Source of the DNA: a virus
DNA: 64,000 nt
IMG/VR virus record: IMGVR_UViG_3300033153_015023
Coordinates: 16,026 to 80,025 of that record
Reading direction: 5' to 3' (one strand)
Shown: piece by piece, positions 32,004 to 41,466 of the stretch
Layout of the letters: each line of letters starts with the position of its first letter
Position numbering within the stretch: position 1 is the first letter of the stretch
Notes under the pieces: generated by a model
The model's input: the letters and a program-made list of their open reading frames with translations, nothing else
What the model was told of the DNA's origin: nothing
Database searches by the model: none
Made by a program: the position numbers and the translations under genes

Positions 32004-32684
32004 ATGGAAATGTTGCACGAGTATCTCTTTATGGATCTACAGTGGTTCGCAGAAGGGGATGAAGGGGAAACAGAAGAAGAAAGAGAAGCAAGAGAGGCAA
32101 AGGAAGCTGAAGAGGCTACTAAAAAGCTTGAAGTAGATGGTCTTTCTGAAGAAGAACTAAAAACTCTTGTTAGAAAATTGGATGAGAACAATAAGAAGCT
32201 TTCTGGTCTCTCTCGAGAGCGGCTTCATGAAATCATGGAGAAAAAAGCCAAGTTGAGAGAGATTGAGAAAAAGGAGAAAGAGGAAAGGGAAGCAGCTCTT
32301 AAAGAGAAAGAGAAGTATAAAGAGCTGTACGAAGGACTAAAACCAAAATATGATGTTCTTGAGAAAGATGTAGCAAAGACACACACTCTTTTTGAAGAAG
32401 AGTTTGAATTGCTAAAGGAAAGTCTTCCAGAAGAGTATCATAAACTGATTCCGAAAACAGACATTCGAGAACAGGTAAATTGGATAAAGAATTTTCAGTT
32501 GACTGTTGTTGAAAAGGAAGAGCCTGCTGGCGAGAAAAAGAAAAGTGTTGGCGGTGGTAGTGAACCTTCTAAGAAGGGTTCAAAGGAAGAAGCAGGGAAA
32601 TCTGCAATTGAAGAGCAAATTCAAAAATGCGAGACGGCAGAAGAACTAGAAGAACTGCTAAGTAAATACGGTCGTACTGTATAA
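32004..32684 (+). CDS. Capsid scaffolding protein
   Basis: 226 aa; ATG at 32004 with TGGAGG upstream. Highly charged and helical (REAREAKEAEEATKKLE, REIEKKEKEEREAALKEKEK) with a disordered Gly/Ser linker and a final helix, as in scaffold proteins placed just before the capsid gene. The N-terminus contains DLQWFAE, also present in the capsid protein. It shapes the procapsid and then leaves. Confidence 0.82.
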   Translation: MEMLHEYLFMDLQWFAEGDEGETEEEREAREAKEAEEATKKLEVDGLSEEELKTLVRKLDENNKKLSGLSRERLHEIMEKKAKLREIEKKEKEEREAALKEKEKYKELYEGLKPKYDVLEKDVAKTHTLFEEEFELLKESLPEEYHKLIPKTDIREQVNWIKNFQLTVVEKEEPAGEKKKSVGGGSEPSKKGSKEEAGKSAIEEQIQKCETAEELEELLSKYGRTV

Positions 32685-32761
32685 AAAAGAATTGTTGAGA
32701 TTACAACTAGGCTTGGATCCAGGATAGGACAACAAAAAAATCTAACACAAGGAGATAAGCA

Positions 32762-33745
32762 ATGAAAACTAAACTTTTCAGTAATGTCCATTTACAGTGG
32801 TTTGCTGAGACTACAACTGCGACCCTAACCGGTCTTGTTCAGACTGCTTACAGTAAAGCTGTTGAGTTTGCTTTCCAGCCCAACTTGCTCTTTGCACAAT
32901 TTGCTCAGAGCAAAACGTGGAAGATCAGCGACAGAGATCCAATGCCTGGTGACGTTGTTACCTTTACGATCTTTGGCGCGCTTAGTACCGCGACAGGCGC
33001 TCTTTCTGAGACAGGAGATCCTACTGCAGCTACAATGACTAAAACTCAGAGGAGTGTAACTCTTGCTGAGTACGGTCAGTTAGTGACTACTACTTCAAAA
33101 CTTCGGACTCTGTCTTTTGCGAACATCGATCTTTCCGCTGCAAGAGTGGTTGGTGACAGTATGGGGAAGAGTATAGATTTAATCGCTCGAGCTGCTTTTG
33201 ATTCTCATACAGGATCTTCGTACGTTAAGTACGCAAGTGGTTCAAATGCTACTGCAGTTTTATCTTCATCAACTATTACAGCTGCAGACATTCGTTATGC
33301 GCACAACAGGTTGGCAAGAGGTAATGTTATCAAGCCCGATGGTATGTTTTATGTTGCAATAGTGCATCCAGATGTATCTCATGACTTGAGAGCAGAGACA
33401 GGCAGCGGTGCTTGGCGTGCTCCGAAAGAGTATGTCGATCCGGCAAATATCTACAATGGAGAGATTGGCTCTTTCGAAGGCTTTCGCTTCGTTGAGACTT
33501 CAAATGCAAATCTATCGACTGATGGTGCTTCTGGTTCTGTTGATCTTTATACTTCGTACTTCTTCGGCTATCAAGCTGTTGGGTATGGAGAAGGGATTGC
33601 ACCGGCGATGGGTATATCAGGTCCGTTTGATGCCCTGCAACGCCTGATGAATGTGTATTGGTACAGTTTGTGTGGGTTCGGAGAATTACGGAGAGAGAGT
33701 CTCTTCAAGTTCTACAGTGCATCCAGCGTAGGTTCTAATAGTTAA
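32762..33745 (+). CDS. Major capsid protein (N4 gp56-like family)
   Basis: 327 aa, HK97-type fold. SKTWKISDRDPMPGDVVTF, LAEYGQLVTTTSKLRTLSF, IRYAHNRLARGNV and FYVAIVHPDVSHDLR match the N4-gp56 family of capsid proteins. The N-terminus HLQWFAE is shared with the scaffold. SD AAGGAG. A strong terminator follows, which is typical for this highly expressed gene. Confidence 0.88.
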   Translation: MKTKLFSNVHLQWFAETTTATLTGLVQTAYSKAVEFAFQPNLLFAQFAQSKTWKISDRDPMPGDVVTFTIFGALSTATGALSETGDPTAATMTKTQRSVTLAEYGQLVTTTSKLRTLSFANIDLSAARVVGDSMGKSIDLIARAAFDSHTGSSYVKYASGSNATAVLSSSTITAADIRYAHNRLARGNVIKPDGMFYVAIVHPDVSHDLRAETGSGAWRAPKEYVDPANIYNGEIGSFEGFRFVETSNANLSTDGASGSVDLYTSYFFGYQAVGYGEGIAPAMGISGPFDALQRLMNVYWYSLCGFGELRRESLFKFYSASSVGSNS

Positions 33746-33765
33746 GAGTAGTGAACAAAAAAAAT

Positions 33766-33800
33766 AAATGGGGAGCTTAAACTAGCTTCCCATTTTTTCT
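33766..33800 (+). terminator. Rho-independent terminator after the capsid gene
   Basis: AAATGGGGAGCT / AGCTTCCCATTT stem with loop TAAACT and one G-T step, followed by TTTTTTCT. It insulates capsid expression from the glycosyltransferase block. Confidence 0.85.
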
Positions 33801-33823
33801 AAAAAAGAAAAGGAGCCAAGAAA

Positions 33824-35929
33824 ATGGTAGAGAGTGTAAAAAGAGCAACAGTTTCTGTTGCTTTGATCGTAAAGGATGAGGCAGCTACATTAAATCCTTG
33901 CCTCAAGAGTGTGCGAGATGTAGTTGATGAAATAGTCGTTCTTGTAGATGATCGAACTACTGACAGGACCTTTGAGATTGCAAAGAAGTACGCCGACATA
34001 GTAGAGTATTTCAAGTGGAGTGATTTTTCTACCGCAAGGAATGCTTCTATTAAAAAGTGCGGTAGTGAATGGATTTTGATAATGGACGGTCATGAAGTCC
34101 TGCATCCGAAATCAAAACCTATTCTCACTAATCTTTTAGAGAGAGTATTGCCTCAGAAAGATTTAAGTGATACCGGGATGTTTAGCGCATTCGTTTATAT
34201 GAACCCGAAGGGAAAAGGTTCTATTGAGGAGATGATTCCGGATACATTTTTTCTTCAGCCACGGTTGTTCATAAACAATGGAGATTATGCTTATACCGGA
34301 CGCGTACATAATTGGTTAAATACGAAAGCAAAAAGTAAGTTACAGAAACGTCCGGTGAATGAACTAGTATTCATTCACAAGAGAACAGAGAAGAATAGTA
34401 AGCTTCGAAAAGAGGAGCGACGGAACGTAAATATTCCAGCACTTAAATTAGATATTAAAGATAATCCAAAAAGTCCTCGTCCATATTTCTATCTTGGGAA
34501 TGCATATAATGAATTAGAAGAGTGGGAAGAAGCGCTTTCGTGGTATAAGAAATATCTAAAGTTATCTACTTGGGGAGCAGAGCGTGCTCATGCAATGTTG
34601 ATGATGGGAACAATCTACGCACAGAAAAAAGAATATAAGGAAGCAACTCAGATATTAAAAGAAGCTATTAAAGAAGATTGGGAAAGAGCTGAAATATATC
34701 TAGTGCTCGGTGATATTGCATTCGATCAGAAAGATCTTTATCAAGCAGAGCATTGGTGGAAGTCTGCAATAGAGATGAAACCTCCGATGAATAATCTATT
34801 TTTACATGGTCCTGCTTATACATACATGCCTCATCAAAGTTTAGCAAAGTTATATTCTACAGTTGGTGAGTGGATGAAAGCTCTTCAACATGCAGAGAAG
34901 GCAATATCTCTTGGTTGTGCCAATCAGGATATGATATCGAAAATGGCTATATGGAAAACGAAATTAGGTTTAGATTCTAATAAGAAGAATATTATCCTTT
35001 ACGATGAAAACAATCAGTTTGCTTTTCTGAAAGATATCCGGAGGAACTTGACAAAGAAGTTTAATGTCGCTACTTCTGTAGAGTATGATACCGAGCAAGC
35101 TGGTTGGGCAGATGTTGTTTGGTTCGAGTGGTGTAATAAGAACATTTTACGTGCGTCTGAAATGGTGAAACCGGAAGGGCAAACATGGATCGTTCGTCTG
35201 CACGGATATGAAGTATTCAATCCTGATAGAATGACATATGTAAATTGGAGTAAGATTGATGTGTTGATATTTGTTGCCGATCATATACGGAAACACTTTG
35301 ACGAGAATTATTGGATTCCAGATAATGTAAAGACTGTTGTAATTCCAAATGGTGTTGATCTTAACAGATGGAGTTTTGCAAAGAGAGAGTATAGCAAACA
35401 AAAGAATATTGGTATTATAGGTATTTTGACTGAGAAGAAAGGGCCCCTCCTCCTTGCAAAGGTGATAAGACATTTTTCAAAGACACATCCTGATTATAGA
35501 TTTCTGCTCCGGTTTGATTCTTTGAAGAAACCAAACGTTTTTGAGCATGTCTTGCAGTATGAATTGAGAGACTTGACAAATTGGGAATGGATAGACCGTG
35601 TTGAATCAATAAATAGCTGGATGGAGGATATAAAGTTTCTTATATCAACAAGCGTATTAGAGTCGTTTAGCTACGTAGTTGCAGAGGCAATGGCGAAAGG
35701 AATTAAACCTCTGATTCATGATTTTAAAGGATCGAGGGATCTATATCCAGCAGAGTTTATTTGGCGTGATATAGATGAGCTAGAAAAAGTGTTTGATGGA
35801 GAATATAAGTCTGATGAGTATCGTAAATGGATAGAAGATCATTATTCTATTGACAAACAGATGAAGCAGATTTTTGAGTTGCTGGAAGATAAAACCAATA
35901 AAGAAAATAATCCTCAGAATAGTGGGTAA
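33824..35929 (+). CDS. Bimodular glycosyltransferase: GT2 + TPR + GT4-like
   Basis: 701 aa. Residues about 8-200 are a GT2-type domain (VALIVKDEAATLNPCLKSV, DDRTTDRT). Residues about 215-390 hold several TPR helices (ARPYFYLGNAYNELEEWEE-type units). Residues about 400-690 look like a GT-B/GT4 domain (VIPNGVDLNRW, IGILTEKKGPLLL, STSVLESFSYVVAEAMAKG with the donor-binding Glu). Two sugar transfers by one protein are possible. Placed right after the capsid terminator, it is likely part of a glycosylation cluster. SD AGGAG. Confidence 0.82.
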   Translation: MVESVKRATVSVALIVKDEAATLNPCLKSVRDVVDEIVVLVDDRTTDRTFEIAKKYADIVEYFKWSDFSTARNASIKKCGSEWILIMDGHEVLHPKSKPILTNLLERVLPQKDLSDTGMFSAFVYMNPKGKGSIEEMIPDTFFLQPRLFINNGDYAYTGRVHNWLNTKAKSKLQKRPVNELVFIHKRTEKNSKLRKEERRNVNIPALKLDIKDNPKSPRPYFYLGNAYNELEEWEEALSWYKKYLKLSTWGAERAHAMLMMGTIYAQKKEYKEATQILKEAIKEDWERAEIYLVLGDIAFDQKDLYQAEHWWKSAIEMKPPMNNLFLHGPAYTYMPHQSLAKLYSTVGEWMKALQHAEKAISLGCANQDMISKMAIWKTKLGLDSNKKNIILYDENNQFAFLKDIRRNLTKKFNVATSVEYDTEQAGWADVVWFEWCNKNILRASEMVKPEGQTWIVRLHGYEVFNPDRMTYVNWSKIDVLIFVADHIRKHFDENYWIPDNVKTVVIPNGVDLNRWSFAKREYSKQKNIGIIGILTEKKGPLLLAKVIRHFSKTHPDYRFLLRFDSLKKPNVFEHVLQYELRDLTNWEWIDRVESINSWMEDIKFLISTSVLESFSYVVAEAMAKGIKPLIHDFKGSRDLYPAEFIWRDIDELEKVFDGEYKSDEYRKWIEDHYSIDKQMKQIFELLEDKTNKENNPQNSG

Positions 35930-35941
35930 AGGATTTAGTTT

Positions 35942-36832
35942 ATGGAACAAATTAGAATATTTCCAGTTTGTAGAGGTAGACGCGATCTCTTCCAAAAGCT
36001 TGTAGATTATTGGGATACTGTTTCTTATTATATCCCTGTTAATTCATTTGAGGATGCAGATGTTATATGGGTTGAGTGGGCAAACGAACAGAGTGTGTAT
36101 GCTTCTCAAAAATCTCCAAAGAAAAATGTGATAGTTCGGATTTGTGGTAGTGAATACTATCAAGAATTTTGGAAGGAGTGGGGATCACAGATCGCTAGAG
36201 TGATTTCTATAAATGCAGTTTTTAAGACACCATTTCCAACTATACATATTCCGAACTTTGTTGATACTGAGTTTTGGCGTTCTTTGACAAGAGAGAGATC
36301 GAGAACTATTGCAATGCTGGGAGATTTTACTTATCGTAAAGGACAGATTGGATTGTTACGAATGCTTACTGAGCGATCAAAGTTCTTTGAAAAGGTGTTG
36401 ATGGTAGGTCCATTAAAGTTGGATAATAAAGGATATGAAGCAGAGGCGAGAGGGAATATAATGCAGCTTAAATATCTCGCTGAAGACCAGGGAGTTGAAT
36501 TAGAAATTCGGGATGTTCAATCTCCTGAAGACGTAAGAGAGATTATTAACTCTGTTTCTTTTGTTGTAAGTAGTTCAATAAGTGAAATGTGTCATCGTGT
36601 GATGCAAGAGGCTATGAGTTGTAATACTCCGGTACTAATAGCAAATTGGTTGGGCTCAAAAGAAGTGTATCCAAAGGAATTAATATATTCAAACGCAAAA
36701 GAGTTTTGGTCTCTCGTAGATAATTATCCAAATATAGATTTAAGACAGTACGTTTTGGATCACTTCGCACGAGAAGTTATCCTTCCACAAATTGATAGAG
36801 TAATCAAGGAAGTTGCGGAGGAAGTGAAATGA
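35942..36832 (+). CDS. Glycosyltransferase, GT4-like
   Basis: 296 aa, similar in layout to the last third of its upstream neighbour: EDADVIWVEWANEQSVYA, HIPNFVDTEFWR, MLGDFTYRKGQIGLLR and SSSISEMCHRVMQEAMSC. Probably arose by duplication of that module. A weak SD (AAAGGATTTAG). Stop overlaps the epimerase start. Confidence 0.78.
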   Translation: MEQIRIFPVCRGRRDLFQKLVDYWDTVSYYIPVNSFEDADVIWVEWANEQSVYASQKSPKKNVIVRICGSEYYQEFWKEWGSQIARVISINAVFKTPFPTIHIPNFVDTEFWRSLTRERSRTIAMLGDFTYRKGQIGLLRMLTERSKFFEKVLMVGPLKLDNKGYEAEARGNIMQLKYLAEDQGVELEIRDVQSPEDVREIINSVSFVVSSSISEMCHRVMQEAMSCNTPVLIANWLGSKEVYPKELIYSNAKEFWSLVDNYPNIDLRQYVLDHFAREVILPQIDRVIKEVAEEVK

Positions 36833-37830
36833 AAATATTAATTACTGGTGTTGCTGGTCTATTAGGATCAAGATTAGCCGATTGGATTATAGAAAATACA
36901 GATAATACAGTTATCGGTATTGACAATCTAAGTGGAGGATATATAGAAAATGTAAATAAAAGTGTAATTTTTTATAAGTTTGATCTATCTACAGAAGTAA
37001 TAACATTAGATAGTATATTTTCTAAATATAAACCAAGTATTGTATATCATTTTGCAGCATATGCCGCTGAAGGATTGAGTCCATTTATGCGACGATTTAA
37101 TTATATGAATAATTTAATCGCATCTATCAATTTGATCAATAGTAGTATTAAATACAGCGTAAAAAGATTCGTTTTCGCAAGTTCAATGTCAGTATATGGA
37201 GATAAATATTCGACACCATTTGATGAAAATATGATACCGGCTCCTATAGATCCATATGGAATAGCAAAGTATGCTGTTGAGCAAGATTTACATGTTGCAT
37301 ATATACAACATAATCTGGAATATACTATTATACGACCGCACAATTTTTATGGCGTTAATCAAAATATATGGGACAAGTATAGAAATGTAATAGGGATCTG
37401 GATGTATCAAATACTCAATAAGATTAGACCAACTATATTTGGAGATGGAGAACAAAAAAGGGCGTTTAGTTATGTTGACGATTCGATCGTACCTTTTTGG
37501 AATGCATCGCAGAGAGATTTATGTATAGGAGAGATTATAAATCTAGGCGGTATTAACGTATATACTATTAATCAAGCTATGAAATTAGTGTTAAAAGTTA
37601 CCGGTACTAGTTTGAAACCTGTTTATTTAGAAAAAAGACATGAAACAAAAAACGCGTGGAGCACATGGAAGAAATCTGTTGAACTGCTGAATTTTAAACA
37701 CAGAACCGCATTGCAAGATGGTATTCAAATAATGTGGAATTGGGCTAAGAGGCAACCAAACAGAGAACGTCGTATTTGGAAGCAGTATGAGTTAGAAAAG
37801 AATATTTACAATTATTGGAAAATAATGTAA
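36829..37830 (+). CDS. NAD-dependent nucleotide-sugar epimerase/dehydratase
   Basis: 333 aa, extended SDR. TGVAGLLGSRLADW is the NAD glycine motif, VFASSMSVYGD holds the catalytic Ser, and YGIAKYAVEQ the YxxxK. RPHNFYGVNQ and GDGEQKRAFSYVDD complete the GalE-like pattern. It likely makes a nucleotide sugar donor for the neighbouring transferases. The gene looks more AT-rich than its neighbours. Confidence 0.85.
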   Translation: MKILITGVAGLLGSRLADWIIENTDNTVIGIDNLSGGYIENVNKSVIFYKFDLSTEVITLDSIFSKYKPSIVYHFAAYAAEGLSPFMRRFNYMNNLIASINLINSSIKYSVKRFVFASSMSVYGDKYSTPFDENMIPAPIDPYGIAKYAVEQDLHVAYIQHNLEYTIIRPHNFYGVNQNIWDKYRNVIGIWMYQILNKIRPTIFGDGEQKRAFSYVDDSIVPFWNASQRDLCIGEIINLGGINVYTINQAMKLVLKVTGTSLKPVYLEKRHETKNAWSTWKKSVELLNFKHRTALQDGIQIMWNWAKRQPNRERRIWKQYELEKNIYNYWKIM

Positions 37831-37899
37831 AAACCGTCTTGAGAAGTAGAAGACAATTAAATGATATAGAAATAATTATCTCATAGAAGGGAGTGGATA

Positions 37900-38049
37900 A
37901 TGGCTAAGAAAATAAAGAAAGGTGTTCCGAAGAGAGATGGTAGTGGAAAAGGAATAGGAGCAAATCGAAATACCGACAGTTGTTCAAAAGGCGGCCCTGG
38001 ATTTGGTCGAGGTGGTGGTAGAGGAAAGGGGTCTAACAGAAAGAAGTAA
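37900..38049 (+). CDS. Small Gly/Lys-rich protein, 49 aa
   Basis: AGAAGGGAG upstream of the ATG at 37900. Very low complexity (GGPGFGRGGGRGKGSNRKK) with one Cys. Probably disordered and nucleic-acid binding. Similar small basic proteins sit elsewhere among the head genes. Confidence 0.5.
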   Translation: MAKKIKKGVPKRDGSGKGIGANRNTDSCSKGGPGFGRGGGRGKGSNRKK

Positions 38050-38066
38050 ACCAAGGAGTTTATGAT

Positions 38067-38612
38067 ATGGGAGAGCAGGCGTATTATATAAGAAAATTAC
38101 TTAATATAGTGATGGGGAATAGAGATACCTCTTTTGTGGTAATCGACGCCGCTTATGAGATGATTCGTCTTGGTTGGAGTTTTTCTCGATCTACATCATT
38201 TACAAAAGGAGATGGAGAGAATGCGGATGTTCTCATTGTGGTACCTGATATTGACATTGAGTTTCATTTTATAATGGCTTACTCTTCATCTGGTCCGGGA
38301 ACAATTTATTTATATGAAGGGGCAGATGGTAGTGGTGGTTCTGCAATTCCTTTGTATAATGACAATCGGAACTCTTCAAATATAAGCAACATTATTGCAA
38401 CATCTACTCCATCAATCACTACACCTGGAACGGAGTTATCCTCAAAACAAATTGGATCTAATGGAATAGGTCAGACGTCTTTCGGTGCAATAAGTGCATC
38501 GCGACATGAATGGATTTTAAAGCGTAATACAAAGTATTTGATTCGCTTTTCATCAACAGCTGCGGGAAATGTAATGGTTTTAACTGTCAATATATTTGAA
38601 TATGGTCATTAA
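38067..38612 (+). CDS. Probable virion surface/decoration protein, 181 aa
   Basis: SD CAAGGAG. A beta-rich protein with DADVLIVVP-type strands, Gly/Ser-rich loops (SSGPGTIYLYEGADGSGG) and a final beta stretch (KYLIRFSSTAAGNVMVLTV), resembling head-fiber or decoration proteins. It lies between glycosyltransferases, so it may be their acceptor; that is inference. Confidence 0.45.
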   Translation: MGEQAYYIRKLLNIVMGNRDTSFVVIDAAYEMIRLGWSFSRSTSFTKGDGENADVLIVVPDIDIEFHFIMAYSSSGPGTIYLYEGADGSGGSAIPLYNDNRNSSNISNIIATSTPSITTPGTELSSKQIGSNGIGQTSFGAISASRHEWILKRNTKYLIRFSSTAAGNVMVLTVNIFEYGH

Positions 38613-38621
38613 AGAGGTAAG

Positions 38622-39521
38622 ATGAATAACTTAATTACGGTTGTAATACCGACGTATAATGAGAAGGAAGAGCTCCTTCGAAAAGCGATTGAGAGCGTGC
38701 TTAATCAGACCTACAGAAAAATTGAGTTAATTGTAGTAGACGACGGCTCTACAGACAGTACTCCAGAAATCCTAAAGGGTTATGGAAAAGACATTCGAGT
38801 GTTTCGACGAGAGAGAGATTCTGAATTCAGATCTGTCTCCCAAGCACGTAACATAGGATTGGAAAAAGCAAAAGGGAAGTGGTGGAGTAACTTAGACGCG
38901 GATTGGTGGCTCGAAAAAGATTGGGCAGAAAGATGTATTGAATTTATCGCTGGGAGGGAGAATGAGATTCTCGGTGTTCACGTCGACTTTGCTGTACATC
39001 ATTTTGATGGTAGGATAGAACATGTGCATGTTGGCGAAAGATACGATCCTTGTCTAAGCACTCTCGAAAACTACAAGAAACATGAAGCTTTGTTTGGTAA
39101 GTTTTTTAGGATGGACGTCTGTAGGAAAACCGGTCCTTTTGATACGAGATTTCCTAGAAAGCAAAATCGAGAGTGGACTCTTAGATTTCTTCAGCATGGA
39201 AACTTAGTTTATCTTCCAAAGGAGTTGGCTCACTTTGTCTTTCACGAACCCGATCAAATGAAGGAAAGGGCTTCTGTAAAGTATCGGATTCTTGCCGATT
39301 TAAAGAATGGAATCGACATCGAGCACAATATGAGAATCGCATATGATTCTGAAGATGGTAGGTATTCTATGGTGGATGCCTTTAGAACATTTTTTACTGT
39401 TCCTGAGTGGAGTAAAGAAAGAACCTCCGGAAAAACTTTCGAGAGAATCGAAAAAGCAAAAAAAATCTGCGATGAGGAAGCATCCGAATCGTGGGAGAGA
39501 GGGTATAGTAGAAAGAAATGA
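38622..39521 (+). CDS. GT2-family glycosyltransferase, copy A
   Basis: 299 aa, GT-A fold. TVVIPTYNEKEELLRKAIES, LIVVDDGSTDSTPEIL and the DAD metal motif in SNLDADWWLEKDWAE are standard for GT2. FPRKQNREWTLRFLQHG and FVFHEPDQM are shared with the next gene, clearly a tandem duplicate. SD AGAGG. Donor and acceptor unknown. Confidence 0.85.
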   Translation: MNNLITVVIPTYNEKEELLRKAIESVLNQTYRKIELIVVDDGSTDSTPEILKGYGKDIRVFRRERDSEFRSVSQARNIGLEKAKGKWWSNLDADWWLEKDWAERCIEFIAGRENEILGVHVDFAVHHFDGRIEHVHVGERYDPCLSTLENYKKHEALFGKFFRMDVCRKTGPFDTRFPRKQNREWTLRFLQHGNLVYLPKELAHFVFHEPDQMKERASVKYRILADLKNGIDIEHNMRIAYDSEDGRYSMVDAFRTFFTVPEWSKERTSGKTFERIEKAKKICDEEASESWERGYSRKK

Positions 39522-40399
39522 ACAATTTAATTACTGTTGTAATTCCTACTTACAATGAAAAAGAAGAGCTTCTCAGAAAAGCGATTGAGAGTATCCTTAA
39601 TCAGACGTATTCAGAAATTGAATTAATTGTTGTAGATGATGGAAGTACAGATGACACTCCCAGAATCTTAAAAGAATATGGAAATGATATTCGAATGTTT
39701 CGTAGAGAACGAGATTCTGCGTTTAGGTCTGTTTCACATGCATTTAATATTGGATTAGAGAGTGCAAAAGGAGGTTGGTGGCATCATGATGCAGCAGATT
39801 GCTATCACGAGCTTGACTGGGCTGAGCGCTGTATGGATTTTATTGCCAGGAGAGAAGATATTGTTCTCGGTGTTCATACTGATTTTGCTGTACATCATTT
39901 TAACGGACAAATCGAACACGTTAAAGTAGGACAGCAGTGGCGACGAGGTCTCAATTCTCTTGAAAATTATCGAAGATGCGAAGCACTTGGTGGAATGATC
40001 TTTCGAATGGATGCTTGTAGAAAAGCAGGACCTTGGGATATTCGATTTCCTCGAAAACAAACAAGAGAGTGGACGATGAGAGTTTTACAGTTAGGAGATC
40101 TTGCTTATCTACCCAGAGAACTCTGGCATTTCGTATTTCATGAGAGTAATCAGATGAAACGGAATGCTACCGTAAAGTATCGAATTCTTGCCGATCTGAA
40201 AAACGGATTTGATATTCAAGGAAATATAGAAATCGCTTATGGCTCTGAGAGCGGTAGATATGCGATGGCAGATGCATTTAGAACATTCTTCACTACTCCG
40301 GAATGGGGGAAAGAAAGGTTATCAGGAAAGACTTTCGATCAATTAGAGAAAGCAAAAAAAATCTGTGACGAGGAAGCGTCCGAACAATGGGAGAAGTAA
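39518..40399 (+). CDS. GT2-family glycosyltransferase, copy B (altered DxD)
   Basis: 293 aa, paralogue of the preceding gene along its whole length, including an almost identical first 25 residues. The metal-binding DAD of copy A reads HHDAADCYHELDWAE here, so the catalytic DxD is changed. It may have a new donor preference or reduced activity. ATGA-coupled to copy A. Confidence 0.82.
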   Translation: MNNLITVVIPTYNEKEELLRKAIESILNQTYSEIELIVVDDGSTDDTPRILKEYGNDIRMFRRERDSAFRSVSHAFNIGLESAKGGWWHHDAADCYHELDWAERCMDFIARREDIVLGVHTDFAVHHFNGQIEHVKVGQQWRRGLNSLENYRRCEALGGMIFRMDACRKAGPWDIRFPRKQTREWTMRVLQLGDLAYLPRELWHFVFHESNQMKRNATVKYRILADLKNGFDIQGNIEIAYGSESGRYAMADAFRTFFTTPEWGKERLSGKTFDQLEKAKKICDEEASEQWEK

Positions 40400-40400
40400 A

Positions 40401-40823
40401 ATGGCTTGGACTGAAATATCTACAGTAGCACAGCTACGAAAAAATATTCCGATGCTAAAAGATACAGACATTAGCGAAGCAACTCTTGAAGCTAATATTG
40501 AGGATGCAAAGGATATAATATACGACGATTTGAGTAAGTTTGTAGATTGGGATGAGGCTGAAAAACTCGATGTTGTTCCCAGAGTCATTAACCGTCTTGC
40601 TCAGTACCAAGCAGCAATGGTAACAATCATCCGAAACTTTCATAGTGATGAAAATATGATTGGAAGTGAAGAAGGTGAAAATACAATTTACAATCACTAC
40701 AAAGGTCTCTATGACAAATTAATGGCTCAAATAGAGACCGGAGATATTCGCATCTTAGATAGTGATAATGAAGAACTGGAACCAGATGTAATGCGGAAAC
40801 CTGGTCTAGGAAGGATAATATAA
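40401..40823 (+). CDS. Head-tail connector protein (adaptor type)
   Basis: 140 aa from the ATG at 40401. Helical, with ISEATLEANIEDAKDIIYDDL and VINRLAQYQAAMVTIIRNF, in the position and size expected of Gp15/DUF1320-like head-completion proteins. The GT coding region ends only two bases earlier. Confidence 0.6.
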   Translation: MAWTEISTVAQLRKNIPMLKDTDISEATLEANIEDAKDIIYDDLSKFVDWDEAEKLDVVPRVINRLAQYQAAMVTIIRNFHSDENMIGSEEGENTIYNHYKGLYDKLMAQIETGDIRILDSDNEELEPDVMRKPGLGRII

Positions 40824-41303
40824 TTGGCTGAAACTGCCGTTACAATCGACTTTCATAATACACTTCACGTTCTCAAGTCAATTAAGCTAATTGCAAAAGA
40901 TCAGCGTAAGTACAAGCTCTTTCGAAAAATAGCAAAGCTGCTTTTTCATAGTTGGTGGGGAGAGACATTTCAAAAGCAGGGTGCTAGGAGAGGACATCCG
41001 AGATGGAGACCACTAAATTCTAAATACGCGAGATGGAAAAGAGTGCATGGAAAGGCAACAGAGCCTTTGATTCTTACAGGACACTTACAAGGTTCTCCTC
41101 AGATACTAAAAGAATTTAAAACAAGATTGATTTGGGGAACAAAAGTTCCGTATGCTCAATATCATCAGAAACCTACTGTTTCTGGTAGACCTCCGAAGAG
41201 AGAAATGGTTTTCATTACTGCAAGAGATAAAGTTGAACTAAAGACTTTCATTGAAAGGTTTATTGAGAATGTATTAAGGAAGGCAAATAAAAATGGTATC
41301 TAA
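40824..41303 (+). CDS. Phage virion morphogenesis protein (Mu gpG-like)
   Basis: 159 aa, TTG start directly after the preceding stop. RRGHPRWRPLNSKYARWKRVHG, PLILTGHLQGSP and WGTKVPYAQYHQ are the family signature of virion morphogenesis/tail completion proteins. Function is in joining tail and head. Confidence 0.8.
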   Translation: MAETAVTIDFHNTLHVLKSIKLIAKDQRKYKLFRKIAKLLFHSWWGETFQKQGARRGHPRWRPLNSKYARWKRVHGKATEPLILTGHLQGSPQILKEFKTRLIWGTKVPYAQYHQKPTVSGRPPKREMVFITARDKVELKTFIERFIENVLRKANKNGI

Positions 41304-41466
41304 ATGTCGTATATGGGATCGAGTACTCACTGACGATGAAATAAAAACTATGTACAAATATCCTTATTTAATACCTGCGGGCAGCGAGGTTTTAATAATT
41401 TATAAACCTTTCTTTCAAAAGGTAAAGGAAATGTTATTAAATGTTTTTAAAGGGATAAATAAATGA
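41293..41466 (+). CDS. Small protein resembling the end of a LamG domain, 57 aa
   Basis: The first 20 residues, CRIWDRVLTDDEIKTMYKYP, match the C-terminal motif of the LamG/ConA-like domains in the tip protein (LRIYNRVLTEAEIKYLYMNP). The rest is hydrophobic/basic. It overlaps both neighbours by a few bases. It may be a leftover of a larger receptor-binding gene or a moron made from one. Confidence 0.5.
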   Translation: MVSKCRIWDRVLTDDEIKTMYKYPYLIPAGSEVLIIYKPFFQKVKEMLLNVFKGINK

